Shown one piece after another: positions 17,574 through 26,417 of a stretch of 64,000 nt of DNA. Source of the stretch: Bacillota bacterium (GTDB lineage: Bacteria > Bacillota > UBA4882 > UBA8346); the NCBI GenBank assembly GCA_023401925.1, contig JAEXDA010000003.1:5128-69127 (forward strand), given 5' to 3'. Position numbers and translations under genes: made by a program. The notes below the pieces were generated by a model, which did no database searches, had not been told where the DNA came from, and was given only the letters and a program-made list of their open reading frames with translations. Each line of letters starts with the position of its first letter. Position 1 is the stretch's first letter.

Positions 17574-18659
17574 TTATAGATCCAATCCCTTAATCTCTCC
17601 AAACCCAAATCCCGGTGTTTCCGAAAGTCGAATTTGATATTCATCGAAGTTAGCCCCGCCAGGGATGGTATCTTCACTGCATAGGGAAGGACCGTCCAAA
17701 TCGATTTTGGTAATCACCCGTTTCGCTGCAGCCAGATGTGCTGCCGCTGTTACACTGATCTTGCCTTCCAGCATGCACCCCATCATGCATTCAATGCCAT
17801 TGATTTCGGCTAAAGCGCAAATTTTTAATGCATTGTGAATCCCGCCGGTTTTCATCAGCTTGATATTAACCAGATCAGCCGCCCTCATCTGCATGATTTT
17901 CAAAGCATCAAGCGTCGAAAACATGCTTTCATCGGCCATTACAGGAATATCAACATTGTCCGTAACATGTTTCAGGCCCTCCACATCATGGGCAACCACG
18001 GGTTGCTCGACCAATTCAATGAGCAGCCCTTCATCTTCCAGCTTACGAAGCGTCCTTACCGCTTCTTTCGGTTTCCAACCCTGATTGGCATCAATCCGTA
18101 AGGCCACATCGTTGCCGACCACTCGACGAATGGCGTTGATGCGTTCGATATCTCTTTGGGAATCTTTGCCGACTTTTATTTTCAAAGTGTCGTAACCCAA
18201 CTTAACGGCCTCAGCACTATCTCTTGCCATTTGTTCAGGTTCATTAACGCTGATGGTAATATCAGTCCGAAGCTCGCTACGGTAGCCACCCCATAATCGG
18301 AAGAGCGGTGCGCCATAAAGTTGCCCGAGCAAATCATATATGGCTATATCGACTGCCGCTTTGGCGCTGGTATTCTTGACCATGCATCCGTCAAGCCGTT
18401 CCATAATGGCCTCCGTATTTTCAATCTCCATACCGACCAATTGTTTACCGATGACGTTTTCGACCGCATAGGAAATTGAAGCCGTGGTGTCACCGGTTAT
18501 CACTGCAGTCGGAGCAGCCTCCCCGTACCCCACTCTTCCGTCATCGGTGGTAATCTTCACAATGACATCATCAATAGCCTCTACGGTACGAAGAGCGGTT
18601 TTAAAGGGCTTTTTGAGCGGGATGGCCATTCTCCCGGTGATAATTTCAACTATCTTCAT
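17574..18659 (-). CDS. ykfB: L-Ala-D/L-Glu (dipeptide) epimerase
   Basis: A 361-residue member of the enolase superfamily, muconate-lactonizing subgroup. The catalytic KxK pair is in TLKIKVGKD (Lys160, Lys162), the metal ligands in RIDANQGW (Asp190), ELVEQP (Glu218) and MADESMFS (Asp243), and the second base Lys267 in VNIKLMKTGG. These positions match the Bacillus subtilis L-Ala-D/L-Glu epimerase within one residue. It converts L-Ala-D-Glu from peptidoglycan into L-Ala-L-Glu for peptidase digestion. ATG at 18659 has GGAGG six bases upstream, and the preceding gene ends 16 bases before, so the two form an operon. Other dipeptide specificities are possible. Confidence 0.85.
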   Translation of the reverse strand: MKIVEIITGRMAIPLKKPFKTALRTVEAIDDVIVKITTDDGRVGYGEAAPTAVITGDTTASISYAVENVIGKQLVGMEIENTEAIMERLDGCMVKNTSAKAAVDIAIYDLLGQLYGAPLFRLWGGYRSELRTDITISVNEPEQMARDSAEAVKLGYDTLKIKVGKDSQRDIERINAIRRVVGNDVALRIDANQGWKPKEAVRTLRKLEDEGLLIELVEQPVVAHDVEGLKHVTDNVDIPVMADESMFSTLDALKIMQMRAADLVNIKLMKTGGIHNALKICALAEINGIECMMGCMLEGKISVTAAAHLAAAKRVITKIDLDGPSLCSEDTIPGGANFDEYQIRLSETPGFGFGEIKGLDL

Positions 18660-18675
18660 TCTAATGCCTCCGTAA

Positions 18676-19464
18676 CTAACTTTTTAATGTTTTGTCGCAA
18701 GAGAAATAATCATAGACGATTTTAGAGATTTTTCCAATGGTTTGCCGCGCTTCATTATTGGAAAAAGCATTCCATATGGAAACCACGAAAATGTAATCGT
18801 TTTTCTCCAGATAAACAATGCCGGCTTCGTGGGAAATCCCGTCAAGTTCTCCTGTTTTATGTGCTATCACTGTTTCATCCGGGATATAAAGCCTCATCAT
18901 ACTATTTTCCAATTGTTTCTTCATGATTTCAAGCATATAAGTACTGGAAGCCCTGTCAATGATTTCCCCCAAATACAGCCGTTCCAAAAAACCCGCCATA
19001 TCCGAAGCAGAGGTGAAATTTTCACGTCCTGTTTTACGGGCCTGGGTGTCCATCATTTTTCGTTCCAACACCGTATTCCGCATCTTATAGTCGATACAAA
19101 AGTCATTGATTGTGTCCATACCCACCTTGTGAATTAAAATATTGGTCGCTGTATTATCGCTCTGCACAATCATTAAGGTCAGTAAATCTTGTAGCGAATA
19201 TTGATTATCGGTTTCGAGCATCGTCAGAATACTAAATGCCACTTTATCTTCGGCCTTTACACCGAGCCGCTCCTGAAGACGCAGTTTCCCTTCTTTTACC
19301 TGACGGATCGTTTCAGCCATGATCGGTAGCTTAATCAAACTCGCCGAGGGGATTTTTTGATCGGGATTATAGGCAGCGGTTTCACCAGTTCCTAAATTCT
19401 TAATGATAAAGGCGCAATTCATCTTTTTAAAATCGACCGCTTGCAAAATGAGCTTTTGGAGCAT
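18676..19464 (-). CDS. Beta-lactamase-fold serine hydrolase without signal peptide
   Basis: A 262-residue protein of the class A beta-lactamase / penicillin-recognising fold. All motifs are present: SLIK (Ser42, Lys45), SDN (102-104), GRENFTSASDM in the position of the omega-loop Glu, and AHKTGELDG. The N-terminus lacks any signal peptide or lipobox, unusual for a true beta-lactamase. It is the first gene of an operon with the dipeptide epimerase, so a role in cleaving peptide bonds of internalised muropeptides, rather than drug resistance, is inferred. ATG at 19464 follows GAGGA. Confidence 0.8.
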   Translation of the reverse strand: MLQKLILQAVDFKKMNCAFIIKNLGTGETAAYNPDQKIPSASLIKLPIMAETIRQVKEGKLRLQERLGVKAEDKVAFSILTMLETDNQYSLQDLLTLMIVQSDNTATNILIHKVGMDTINDFCIDYKMRNTVLERKMMDTQARKTGRENFTSASDMAGFLERLYLGEIIDRASSTYMLEIMKKQLENSMMRLYIPDETVIAHKTGELDGISHEAGIVYLEKNDYIFVVSIWNAFSNNEARQTIGKISKIVYDYFSCDKTLKS

Positions 19465-19632
19465 GATAATTCCTCGATTCTTCGGTAACTACACCCTTAT
19501 TGGAATAGGTTTCAATAGAATTCCGAGAAATCCTGCTTATCGATTGGAGATTCCTAGGAGATATTCCCGGAAGTATTTTTTCGGTATTCTTCTTTCGACT
19601 TCGCTTCCTAGTTTAGCGGTTGGCAGAAATGA

Positions 19633-19664
19633 ACCTATCGGGTTTGAATATCAATCCGATAGGT
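19633..19664 (+). terminator. Rho-independent-type hairpin upstream of the polyamine genes
   Basis: ACCTATCGG and CCGATAGGT form a 9-bp stem followed by a T-rich tract on the plus strand. No plus-strand gene lies upstream within 3 kb; with the nearby promoter it could be a boundary element, or end an untranslated transcript from the 19465-19630 region, which otherwise holds nothing recognisable. Confidence 0.5.
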
Positions 19665-19750
19665 ATTTTTTATCGTTTAATGATGATTTAATTCGTATTT
19701 AGAACGGTTCTGGAGATTTATGAAAATAAACTAAATTTTTACCATTGATC

Positions 19751-19779
19751 TTGATTATTCGGATCTTTTTTTATATAAT
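19751..19779 (+). promoter_or_regulatory. Promoter of the carboxynorspermidine genes
   Basis: TTGATT (19751-19756), a 17-base spacer and TATAAT (19774-19779): a near-consensus vegetative promoter. Transcription would begin about 19786, 32 bases before the chosen ATG. Confidence 0.7.
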
Positions 19780-19817
19780 TTTTATCGTTATTCTAAAAAA
19801 TGAATTGGGGGATTGAT

Positions 19818-21017
19818 ATGGGAAAAACTTTGATTATTGGTGCTGGAGGAGTTTCAAGCGTTGTTGTACACAAATGCTGCCAAAATCCAGAAGTTTTTGA
19901 AGAAATCTGCTTAGCAAGCCGAACTTTATCTAAATGTGATACGATTAAAAAACAGCTGGCCGGAAGCAGGACCAAGATTCAAACCACGGAGCTCGATGCG
20001 GACAGTACCCAAAACGTGATTCGTTTGATCGAAAGTTTCAGGCCGGATATTGTTATTAATGTTGCCCTCCCCTATCAGGATCTTTCAATTATGGATGCCT
20101 GCCTCGCTACGGGAGTAGACTATCTCGACACCGCTAATTACGAACCTCCCGACATTCCCAAATTCGAATACAAATGGCAATGGGCCTACCAAGAAAAATT
20201 TCGAAATGCCGGTATAACAGCACTTTTAGGAAGCGGTTTCGATCCTGGTGTGACCGGCATTTTTTGCGCCTATGCGCAAAAACATTACTTTGATGAAATT
20301 CATACTATCGATATCGTGGACGCCAACGTCGGTGATCATGGATATCCTTTCGCAACCAACTTTAACCCGGAAATTAATATTCGGGAAGTCACCGCCAACG
20401 GCCGTTATTATGAAAACGGCGATTGGATAAAGACAGGCCCCCTGGAGCTAAGGCGGATCTATGACTTGCCCGAAATCGGACCCCGCAATGTCTACTTGCT
20501 CTACCATGAAGAATTAGAATCCCTGGCTATCCATATCAAGGGAATCAAAAAAATCCGTTTTTGGATGACGTTTTCCGATAATTATCTCAACCATCTAAAA
20601 GTGTTGCAAAATGTGGGCATGACCTCTATCAAACCTATCATTTATGAGAATCGGGAAATTATTCCCCTGCAGTTTTTGAAAGCCATCCTGCCGGATCCGG
20701 CTTCACTGGGCCCCCGAACAAAAGGGAAAACGAATATCGGATGCATCATTCAAGGCGTAAAAGATGGCAAGCCCAGATCTTATTATGTTTATAATGTTTC
20801 CGATCATGAAAGATGTTTTGCCGAAGTGGGGTCCCAGGCCATTTCCTATACTACGGGCGTACCCGCAATGATTGGCGCCATGATGGTCATGAAAGGCCTT
20901 TGGAAAAAACCCGGCGTCTTTAACGTCGAAGAATTCGATCCCGATCCGTTCATGGCGGCCTTAAACCGGTACGGACTGCCCTGGAAGGAAGATTTCGCAC
21001 CAACTTTAATCGATTGA
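19818..21017 (+). CDS. Carboxynorspermidine/carboxyspermidine dehydrogenase
   Basis: A 399-residue member of the saccharopine-dehydrogenase family. It starts MGKTLIIGAGGVSSVVVHKC, a nucleotide-binding Rossmann motif, and contains ALLGSGFDPGVTGIFCAYA typical of carboxynorspermidine synthases. The reaction is reductive condensation of a diamine (diaminopropane or putrescine) with aspartate semialdehyde. ATG at 19818 is chosen because GGGGG lies six bases before it; the ATG at 19800 has no ribosome site. The decarboxylase follows after nine bases, and the pair forms a complete alternative polyamine route that avoids S-adenosylmethionine. Confidence 0.85.
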   Translation: MGKTLIIGAGGVSSVVVHKCCQNPEVFEEICLASRTLSKCDTIKKQLAGSRTKIQTTELDADSTQNVIRLIESFRPDIVINVALPYQDLSIMDACLATGVDYLDTANYEPPDIPKFEYKWQWAYQEKFRNAGITALLGSGFDPGVTGIFCAYAQKHYFDEIHTIDIVDANVGDHGYPFATNFNPEINIREVTANGRYYENGDWIKTGPLELRRIYDLPEIGPRNVYLLYHEELESLAIHIKGIKKIRFWMTFSDNYLNHLKVLQNVGMTSIKPIIYENREIIPLQFLKAILPDPASLGPRTKGKTNIGCIIQGVKDGKPRSYYVYNVSDHERCFAEVGSQAISYTTGVPAMIGAMMVMKGLWKKPGVFNVEEFDPDPFMAALNRYGLPWKEDFAPTLID

Positions 21018-21026
21018 GGTAAAAAG

Positions 21027-22163
21027 ATGGATCTTGATTTGAATTCACTCCCTTCACCCTGCTATATTGTGGATGAAAGATTGTTGCGCAAGAATTTGGA
21101 AATCCTCGACTCTGTCCAGCGCCGTACCGGATGTAAAATCCTTTTGGCGTTAAAAGGATTTTCGATGTTTTCAGTCTTTCCCCTAATATCCGAATATCTA
21201 AAGGGCGTCACTGCCAGCTCATTGTTTGAGGCCAGACTGGGATTTGAAAAAATGGGCGGAGAGGTTCACATATACGCCCCTGCTTATGTAGAGGCGGAAT
21301 TTGATGAATTGATGCGCTATTGCGATCATATTGTCTTCAATTCATTTAACCAATGGCTTCGTTACAAGGATAGAGCGAAAAACGCGTCCAACAGGATTAG
21401 CTGCGGGCTCCGTATCAATCCGGAATATTCGGAAATCGCGACGCCGATTTATAATCCTTGCTATCAACATTCCAGACTAGGTGTCACCCGGACCAATTTT
21501 CAACCAGAAGCCCTGGACGGTCTCAGCGGGCTGCACTTTCACACCATGTGCGAACAAAACTCGGATACTCTAGAACGCACCATTAAAGTAGTGGAGCAAA
21601 AATTCGGCGATTTCCTTCCCAAAATGAAATGGTTGAATTTTGGCGGTGGGCACCATATCACCAGAGCCGATTATGATCTGGATACCCTGGTCCGTTCAAT
21701 CATGTTTTTTAAGGATAGGTACGGCTTAGAGGTTTATCTTGAGCCGGGGGAAGCTGTAGCCCTCCATACCGGATTTTTGGTTACCTCGGTTCTGGATATC
21801 GTTCACAATGGGATGGATATCGCCATTTTGGATACTTCGGCCGCCTGCCATATGCCAGATATCCTGGAAATGCCTTATCGACCTGATATTATCGATGCCG
21901 GAAACCCGGGAGAATATGCTCATACTTACCGTCTGGGAGGAGCTACCTGTCTGGCGGGGGATATTATTGGCGACTATTCTTTCAAACAGCCGCTAAAACC
22001 CGGAGACAGACTGATATTCTGTGATATGGCCCACTATTCGATGGTTAAAAACAACACCTTTAACGGGGTCAACCTGCCGGCCATTGTCCGCTATAATGAG
22101 ACTGATGGGGTCCAAATCGTCCGGCAGTTTGGCTATGAGGATTATCAATCCAGATTATCATAA
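21027..22163 (+). CDS. nspC: Carboxynorspermidine/carboxyspermidine decarboxylase
   Basis: A 378-residue PLP enzyme of the alanine racemase fold type III. It starts LPSPCYIVDERLLRKNLEIL; ILLALKGFSMF holds the PLP-binding Lys, and GLHFHTMCEQ, LNFGGGHH and the ..YLEPGEAV.. segment are typical of NspC. It removes the carboxyl group from carboxynorspermidine or carboxyspermidine. GAGG lies seven bases before ATG 21027, nine bases after the dehydrogenase stop. A 134-bp inverted-repeat element begins 20 bases after its stop and could serve as terminator. Confidence 0.9.
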   Translation: MDLDLNSLPSPCYIVDERLLRKNLEILDSVQRRTGCKILLALKGFSMFSVFPLISEYLKGVTASSLFEARLGFEKMGGEVHIYAPAYVEAEFDELMRYCDHIVFNSFNQWLRYKDRAKNASNRISCGLRINPEYSEIATPIYNPCYQHSRLGVTRTNFQPEALDGLSGLHFHTMCEQNSDTLERTIKVVEQKFGDFLPKMKWLNFGGGHHITRADYDLDTLVRSIMFFKDRYGLEVYLEPGEAVALHTGFLVTSVLDIVHNGMDIAILDTSAACHMPDILEMPYRPDIIDAGNPGEYAHTYRLGGATCLAGDIIGDYSFKQPLKPGDRLIFCDMAHYSMVKNNTFNGVNLPAIVRYNETDGVQIVRQFGYEDYQSRLS

Positions 22164-22183
22164 AGTTTTAAGTTTCAATCTTC

Positions 22184-22317
22184 GGGGCTGTCCCAAAAGT
22201 AAATTCGTGCGGCAAACGCACGCAGGATAAAGAAATACAATATATCGGAATCAACTCATTTAATGAGTCTATATATTGTATTTCTTATTGATTTTGAATT
22301 GTTTTTTAGACAGCCTC
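22184..22317. mobile_element. MITE-like inverted-repeat element, copy 2
   Basis: A 134-bp element in opposite orientation to copy 1 (955-1073). Outer ends GGGGCTGTCCCAAAAG and TTTTTTAGACAGCCTC and the inner arms AAGAAATACAATATAT are conserved. The loops differ: this copy has an extra nested hairpin (GTGCGG...GCGCAC region near 22207-22224), and its central loop closes with ACTCATT/AATGAGT where copy 1 has CAT/ATG. Conserved arms with changed but still paired loops suggest that folding is retained. Confidence 0.6.
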
Positions 22318-22346
22318 TTGTTTCAAACAAGATATGCTTCGAATAA

Positions 22347-23717
22347 TTACTGGATAAATCTCCATTGCTGACAATAGTTTCCGTTGTTTGTGTACTGTTG
22401 CACATTGGCCCCGTCGGCAGTTGAAGCGTTGATTACTTCTAAAAGCTTTCCGCTATTAACATTAATAATGCGGTAAAAACCGCCGCCGGCATCTTCTAAT
22501 CTCCATTTCTGGCAGTTATTGCCGTTGTTCGTATACTGCTGCACGTTTCCCCCGTCGGCCGTGGAGGCGTTGGCAACTTCCAAAAGCTTACCGCTATTGA
22601 CATTTACGATTTGATAGTAACCGCTGCCGGCATCAACCAATTTCCAGCGTTGGCAATTGTTGACCGTGTTTGAGTATTGTTGGACATTGGCGCCGTCGGC
22701 TGTGGAGGCATTGATTACATCCAAAAATTTGCTGCTGTTCCTATTGATGATTAGGTAATTGACCCCGGTTTTCGAAACCGTGCTCCCCAATCCGGCCGTG
22801 GTTTGGACCACCTGTTGAATTGTCCCGTCGCTATTGTAATACAAACGGTCGATACAGACCGATCGCCGGTAATCACCGCCCAGCAATCCATTATGATAAA
22901 TAAAATAAGAATTGCCGTTAAACTCGATGATCGCCTGGTGGTTGGTGCCGCAATTCGGCACATAGTCATTGATGATTCCCCGGTAGGTCCAGGGGCCGGT
23001 GGGACTGCTGCTGGTGGCATAAGCGATTTTTTCCGGCCAGCCATACGCGTAGGATAAATAGTAGATTCCATTATGCTTATGCAGCCACGGTGCTTCGGTG
23101 AAACTCGGCAAACTGACCGTTTGAATCGAACCGCTGTAAGAAATCATGTCACTGTTAAGCTTGACATATTTACATACGGTATTGCCCCAGTATAAATAGG
23201 CTTGTCCATCATCATCAATAAATACAGTGGGGTCGATATCATCCCAGCTGATACTGGTTTGGGTGGTCTGATTGTTGGTAATCAAAGCGCTGCCCCTGGC
23301 ATCGGTAAACGGACCGGTAGGGCTAGTGGATACGGCGACCCCGATGGCCTTACCGGAAATGGTTTTATGTTCGGCGCAGATGTACCAATAAAACTTGCCG
23401 TTTCTATAGATAACCTGCCCGGCCCAAGCATCAGCCTTGGCCCAGCTAAAAGCGCTTACGGAAAGCGGTGTGCCACGACTGGTCCAGTTCACCATATCCG
23501 TAGAAGAAAAACAAAGCCAGTTATTCATGACATAAGATGAGCCACCCAAAGCTGCTTCATCATGGCCCGTATACAGATAAACCGTGCCATTATAGACCAT
23601 AGCCGCCGGATCAGCGGTAAATACATTGGAGATGATCGGATTCATCGCCAAACCCACCGGGGTCACCATGATCATCATCAGTAACAGCGCCGTGGTGATT
23701 GCAAATTTTCTTTTCAT
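22347..23717 (-). CDS. Secreted GH43 enzyme with CBM13 (ricin-type) module
   Basis: A 456-residue extracellular hydrolase. Signal peptide to about residue 24 (MKRKFAITTALLLMMIMVTPVGLA). The five-blade GH43 propeller follows: base Asp in FTADPAAMVYNG, pKa-modulating Asp in WDDIDPTVFIDDDGQAYLYWG, and acid Glu in PSFTEAPWLHK. About residues 325-456 are three ~43-residue beta-trefoil repeats, each with LL/LDV-NASTADG-NVQQY and a Q-W closing motif, a CBM13 likely binding xylan or arabinan. Expected activity: alpha-L-arabinofuranosidase, arabinoxylan arabinofuranohydrolase or beta-xylosidase. ATG at 23717 follows GGAGGGAG. The paralogue at 23742-25109 is 24 bases upstream, so they are co-transcribed. 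Confidence 0.85.
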   Translation of the reverse strand: MKRKFAITTALLLMMIMVTPVGLAMNPIISNVFTADPAAMVYNGTVYLYTGHDEAALGGSSYVMNNWLCFSSTDMVNWTSRGTPLSVSAFSWAKADAWAGQVIYRNGKFYWYICAEHKTISGKAIGVAVSTSPTGPFTDARGSALITNNQTTQTSISWDDIDPTVFIDDDGQAYLYWGNTVCKYVKLNSDMISYSGSIQTVSLPSFTEAPWLHKHNGIYYLSYAYGWPEKIAYATSSSPTGPWTYRGIINDYVPNCGTNHQAIIEFNGNSYFIYHNGLLGGDYRRSVCIDRLYYNSDGTIQQVVQTTAGLGSTVSKTGVNYLIINRNSSKFLDVINASTADGANVQQYSNTVNNCQRWKLVDAGSGYYQIVNVNSGKLLEVANASTADGGNVQQYTNNGNNCQKWRLEDAGGGFYRIINVNSGKLLEVINASTADGANVQQYTNNGNYCQQWRFIQ

Positions 23718-23741
23718 TTTCTCCCTCCTTATTATAAAAGA

Positions 23742-25109
23742 TTACGGGGCAACGATCTGCCATTGTTGATTATAACTGGAACTGCTGGTATATTGGCCGA
23801 CTACTGAGCCATCACTGGTCAGGCCCATGGAATCCAAATATAAACCTGTCGCCCGGTTAATGATTTTTACATAACCGCTGCCGGCATCGACAATCTGCCA
23901 TTGCTGGTTATTGCTGCTACTGCTGCTGTATTGGGCCACATTAGAACCGGTGGAGGTGCGGCCCATCCCATCCAAATATTTGCCCCCGGTACGGCAGGCA
24001 AATTTGAAATATCCACTGCCGGCATCCACCAGTTTCCACTGTTGATTATAACTGGAACCACTGGCGTACTGACATACATTGGCCCCGTCCGAGGTAGAAC
24101 CCATGTTATCCAGACATTTTCCGGTTGAGCGATTGATGATTTTGCAGTATGAAGTCCCGCCGTTCATCCAAAATGAACTGTAGGTAATCGGTAAAATAAT
24201 GCTGCCGGCAATATACATCTTATCAACACAGACAGAGCGGCTATATGGATTGCCATTGGATAATTCCTCCGTATGGTAGGTGTACCACCATTGATTATTG
24301 AAATAAGCAGCTCCTTCATGATTGGTACCGGTCCCGGTGGCGCTGCCAATGACCCCGCGGTGGGTCCAGGGGCCGCTAATACTACTGGCAGTGGCATAGT
24401 GAATCTTCGAAGGCCAGGGTGAATCGGCATACATCAGAAAATAGGTGCCGTTGGTTTTAAAAACGAAGGGGGCTTCCAGGTAAGTGTATCCGCTTCCAGT
24501 TAGACCGGGGACATCCATCACACTGCCGGCAAGGGAAATCATATCACTATTGAGTCTGACATAACGGCAATTACCGTCGCCGCCCCAGAACAGATAGGCT
24601 TGTCCATCGTCATCCATAAAGACATCGGGATCAATATCCCGCGCGGCATGTCCCGGCGTATTCTTGTCGATTAGCGCTTTCCCAAGGGGGTCGGTATAGG
24701 GACCGGTAATACTGCTTGCGGTCAAGACTCCAACCGCATAATCGGTAGCGATATAAAAATAGAATTTATTATTGCGATTGATAATGGTTGACGCCCAAGC
24801 CCGGTTGCTGGGCATCCAGCTATAATCCGCAGGTTTGGCGATCACCCCGTGATCCGTCCATGTATTCATGTCGGAGGATGACATCAGCCGCCAGGCATAC
24901 ATATTAAAGGCAGTCGAATTAGCTTGATCCTGACCACAGACAATATAAAAGCGGCCATTATAAACATACGGATTGGCATCTGCTGTATAAACGCTGGTGA
25001 GAAGGGGATTGTCCGCTTGTGCAAAGGCAACGGCTGAAATAAAAATCGATACCAGAAAAACCATAATCAGACTTTTGATTGGAAGATAATGTCTAGTGAA
25101 ATGTTTCAT
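23742..25109 (-). CDS. Secreted GH43 enzyme with CBM13 (ricin-type) module, paralogue
   Basis: A 455-residue protein of the same architecture as its downstream neighbour. Signal peptide to about residue 31 (ending AVAFA). GH43 catalytic region with TADANPYVYNG, RDIDPDVFMDDDGQAYLFWGG and YLEAPFVFKTNG carrying the three acidic residues. The C-terminal trefoil has three repeats with a different repeat sequence (G-YLDGMG-TS-GS-VAQY-SSS-NQQW type). The two GH43 genes therefore share a fold but have diverged modules, pointing to complementary arabinoxylan side-chain or backbone targets rather than recent duplication. Start ATG 25109 is preceded by AAAGGGTG. First gene of the pair. Confidence 0.85.
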   Translation of the reverse strand: MKHFTRHYLPIKSLIMVFLVSIFISAVAFAQADNPLLTSVYTADANPYVYNGRFYIVCGQDQANSTAFNMYAWRLMSSSDMNTWTDHGVIAKPADYSWMPSNRAWASTIINRNNKFYFYIATDYAVGVLTASSITGPYTDPLGKALIDKNTPGHAARDIDPDVFMDDDGQAYLFWGGDGNCRYVRLNSDMISLAGSVMDVPGLTGSGYTYLEAPFVFKTNGTYFLMYADSPWPSKIHYATASSISGPWTHRGVIGSATGTGTNHEGAAYFNNQWWYTYHTEELSNGNPYSRSVCVDKMYIAGSIILPITYSSFWMNGGTSYCKIINRSTGKCLDNMGSTSDGANVCQYASGSSYNQQWKLVDAGSGYFKFACRTGGKYLDGMGRTSTGSNVAQYSSSSSNNQQWQIVDAGSGYVKIINRATGLYLDSMGLTSDGSVVGQYTSSSSYNQQWQIVAP

Positions 25110-25751
25110 TTTCTACACCCTTTCTTTTTTTATTTTTCCGGGAAGTTCCCAAGGAATGGCTACATCGATACCACCTCCTATCTAGAAAATACATTCAACC
25201 CAGATTCTTAATCTTGGCTTGCAAAGGTTAAATAGCGCGCCCTAGCGTCATTTTATATTCCCGGCAACGCTAGATAAGTGGTAATTTGGCAACGGTGCGG
25301 ATGACTTTTTAGAAAAGTTCCCGTTCAGAATCAAACGGACTATATTTAATAAAAGAAAGCTTTTGACTACAACGGTTTTCTAGTCAACCCCGAATAAGGA
25401 GGAATCTGTAAAATTGGGTTGGAAAGTTTTGTGACTGGATAAATTGACCCAAATTCGGCCCATTTACTTTTCCATGCGTTAATTCAATGGTTCAGGAAGG
25501 ATTTTAAGAAGGGAAAAAACATCAATATAAACGCTGCAATAAAATTCCAATATTTGTAATTTAATTTTACCTCAATCCCATCCGCCTTCAATAGATTTTT
25601 TTTGATTATCCTATGATTTTTTTTAAGATTTTCAGAAAAAGCCGGTACCTTCACTCAAATATACCCGTATTCTTAGGATATACTAGGTTTTTACATGATT
25701 CCTGATTCGCCGAGAAACAATAAAATATCCCCAAGAAAAAGAGAACGGTGA
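25110..25751. other. Intergenic region upstream of the GH43 pair
   Basis: About 640 AT-rich bases without an open frame. It contains a 7-bp inverted repeat CTAGCGT (25242-25248) / ACGCTAG (25266-25272), about 135 bases before the GH43 start, a possible operator. AAGGAGG near 25399 is followed only by a very short frame. Confidence 0.4.
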
Positions 25752-26235
25752 ATGAGATTGACTATCAACAAAGATCTTATATTTTGGCCAGGATTAACGC
25801 TTCTTTTTGCCATTCCAACCCTAGTTTTCATACCGCTGAAAGATTATAAAAAATTTTTCATATTTGGTTTTGTTTTAGGTGGGTTAGTGGATATTGTTAC
25901 GATACTTTTTATTGGGAAACTACTCGGTGAATTTTCTTATCGGTCAGGGCCATTTGTGGTGTTAGGAATTCCGATTTTTATTCCTTTGGCTTTTACTTTT
26001 ACCTGGATGATCTTCTTCTATTTTTTGCCAGTCCGGATGGAATTCTTGATTCCATACATCATAGGCTTTAGCGGATTTGCAGTGCTGGTAGGATTTGTAG
26101 AGCAGAACTTAGGTTATTTTCAATACCATCATGGATTTTTGCGAGGGGTGGCAAACAGTCTTTACTCCATGGTTTAGCTTCTCTGCCTGGGTATATCGTC
26201 ATTATTTGCCTAAATTACCTTCAACCCGATTATAA
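25752..26235 (+). pseudogene. Small integral membrane protein with a late frameshift
   Basis: The main frame encodes 141 residues with four hydrophobic helices (ending ...GVANSLYSMV, TAG at 26175-26177) and no family I can name. In the +1 frame from about 26160 the sequence continues sensibly as TPWFSFSAWVYRHYLPKLPSTRL to a TAA at 26233-26235, giving a normal-looking basic C-terminal tail. A one-base change near 26160 would explain this. The shortened protein may still fold. ATG 25752 is preceded only by a weak site (ACGGTGA). No neighbours on the same strand. Confidence 0.5.
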
Positions 26236-26304
26236 ATAAAGAGCCCATTAGAGAATTTACAATATCGGATATAAAAATAAATTAAAACATAGATAAGTTT
26301 TAAT

Positions 26305-26341
26305 AAAAAAAGAGTCTCGTTTTTTCTCGAGACTCTTTTTT
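26305..26341. terminator. Bidirectional terminator
   Basis: AAAAAAGAGTCTCG pairs with CGAGACTCTTTTTT around an eight-base loop. It can end both the rightward membrane-protein gene and the leftward GH3 gene. Confidence 0.85.
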
Positions 26342-26417
26342 CATACTGGTCGCACATCAATTTGCAAAAAGTATTCCCGCTCTCAAGCAGGAAACTGACT
26401 GTTCTTTTGCAGCTGAT

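Noticed and set aside
18676..19464. Antibiotic-resistance beta-lactamase
   Set aside because: All catalytic motifs are present, but there is no signal peptide and the operon partner is a muropeptide epimerase; recycling is the better reading.
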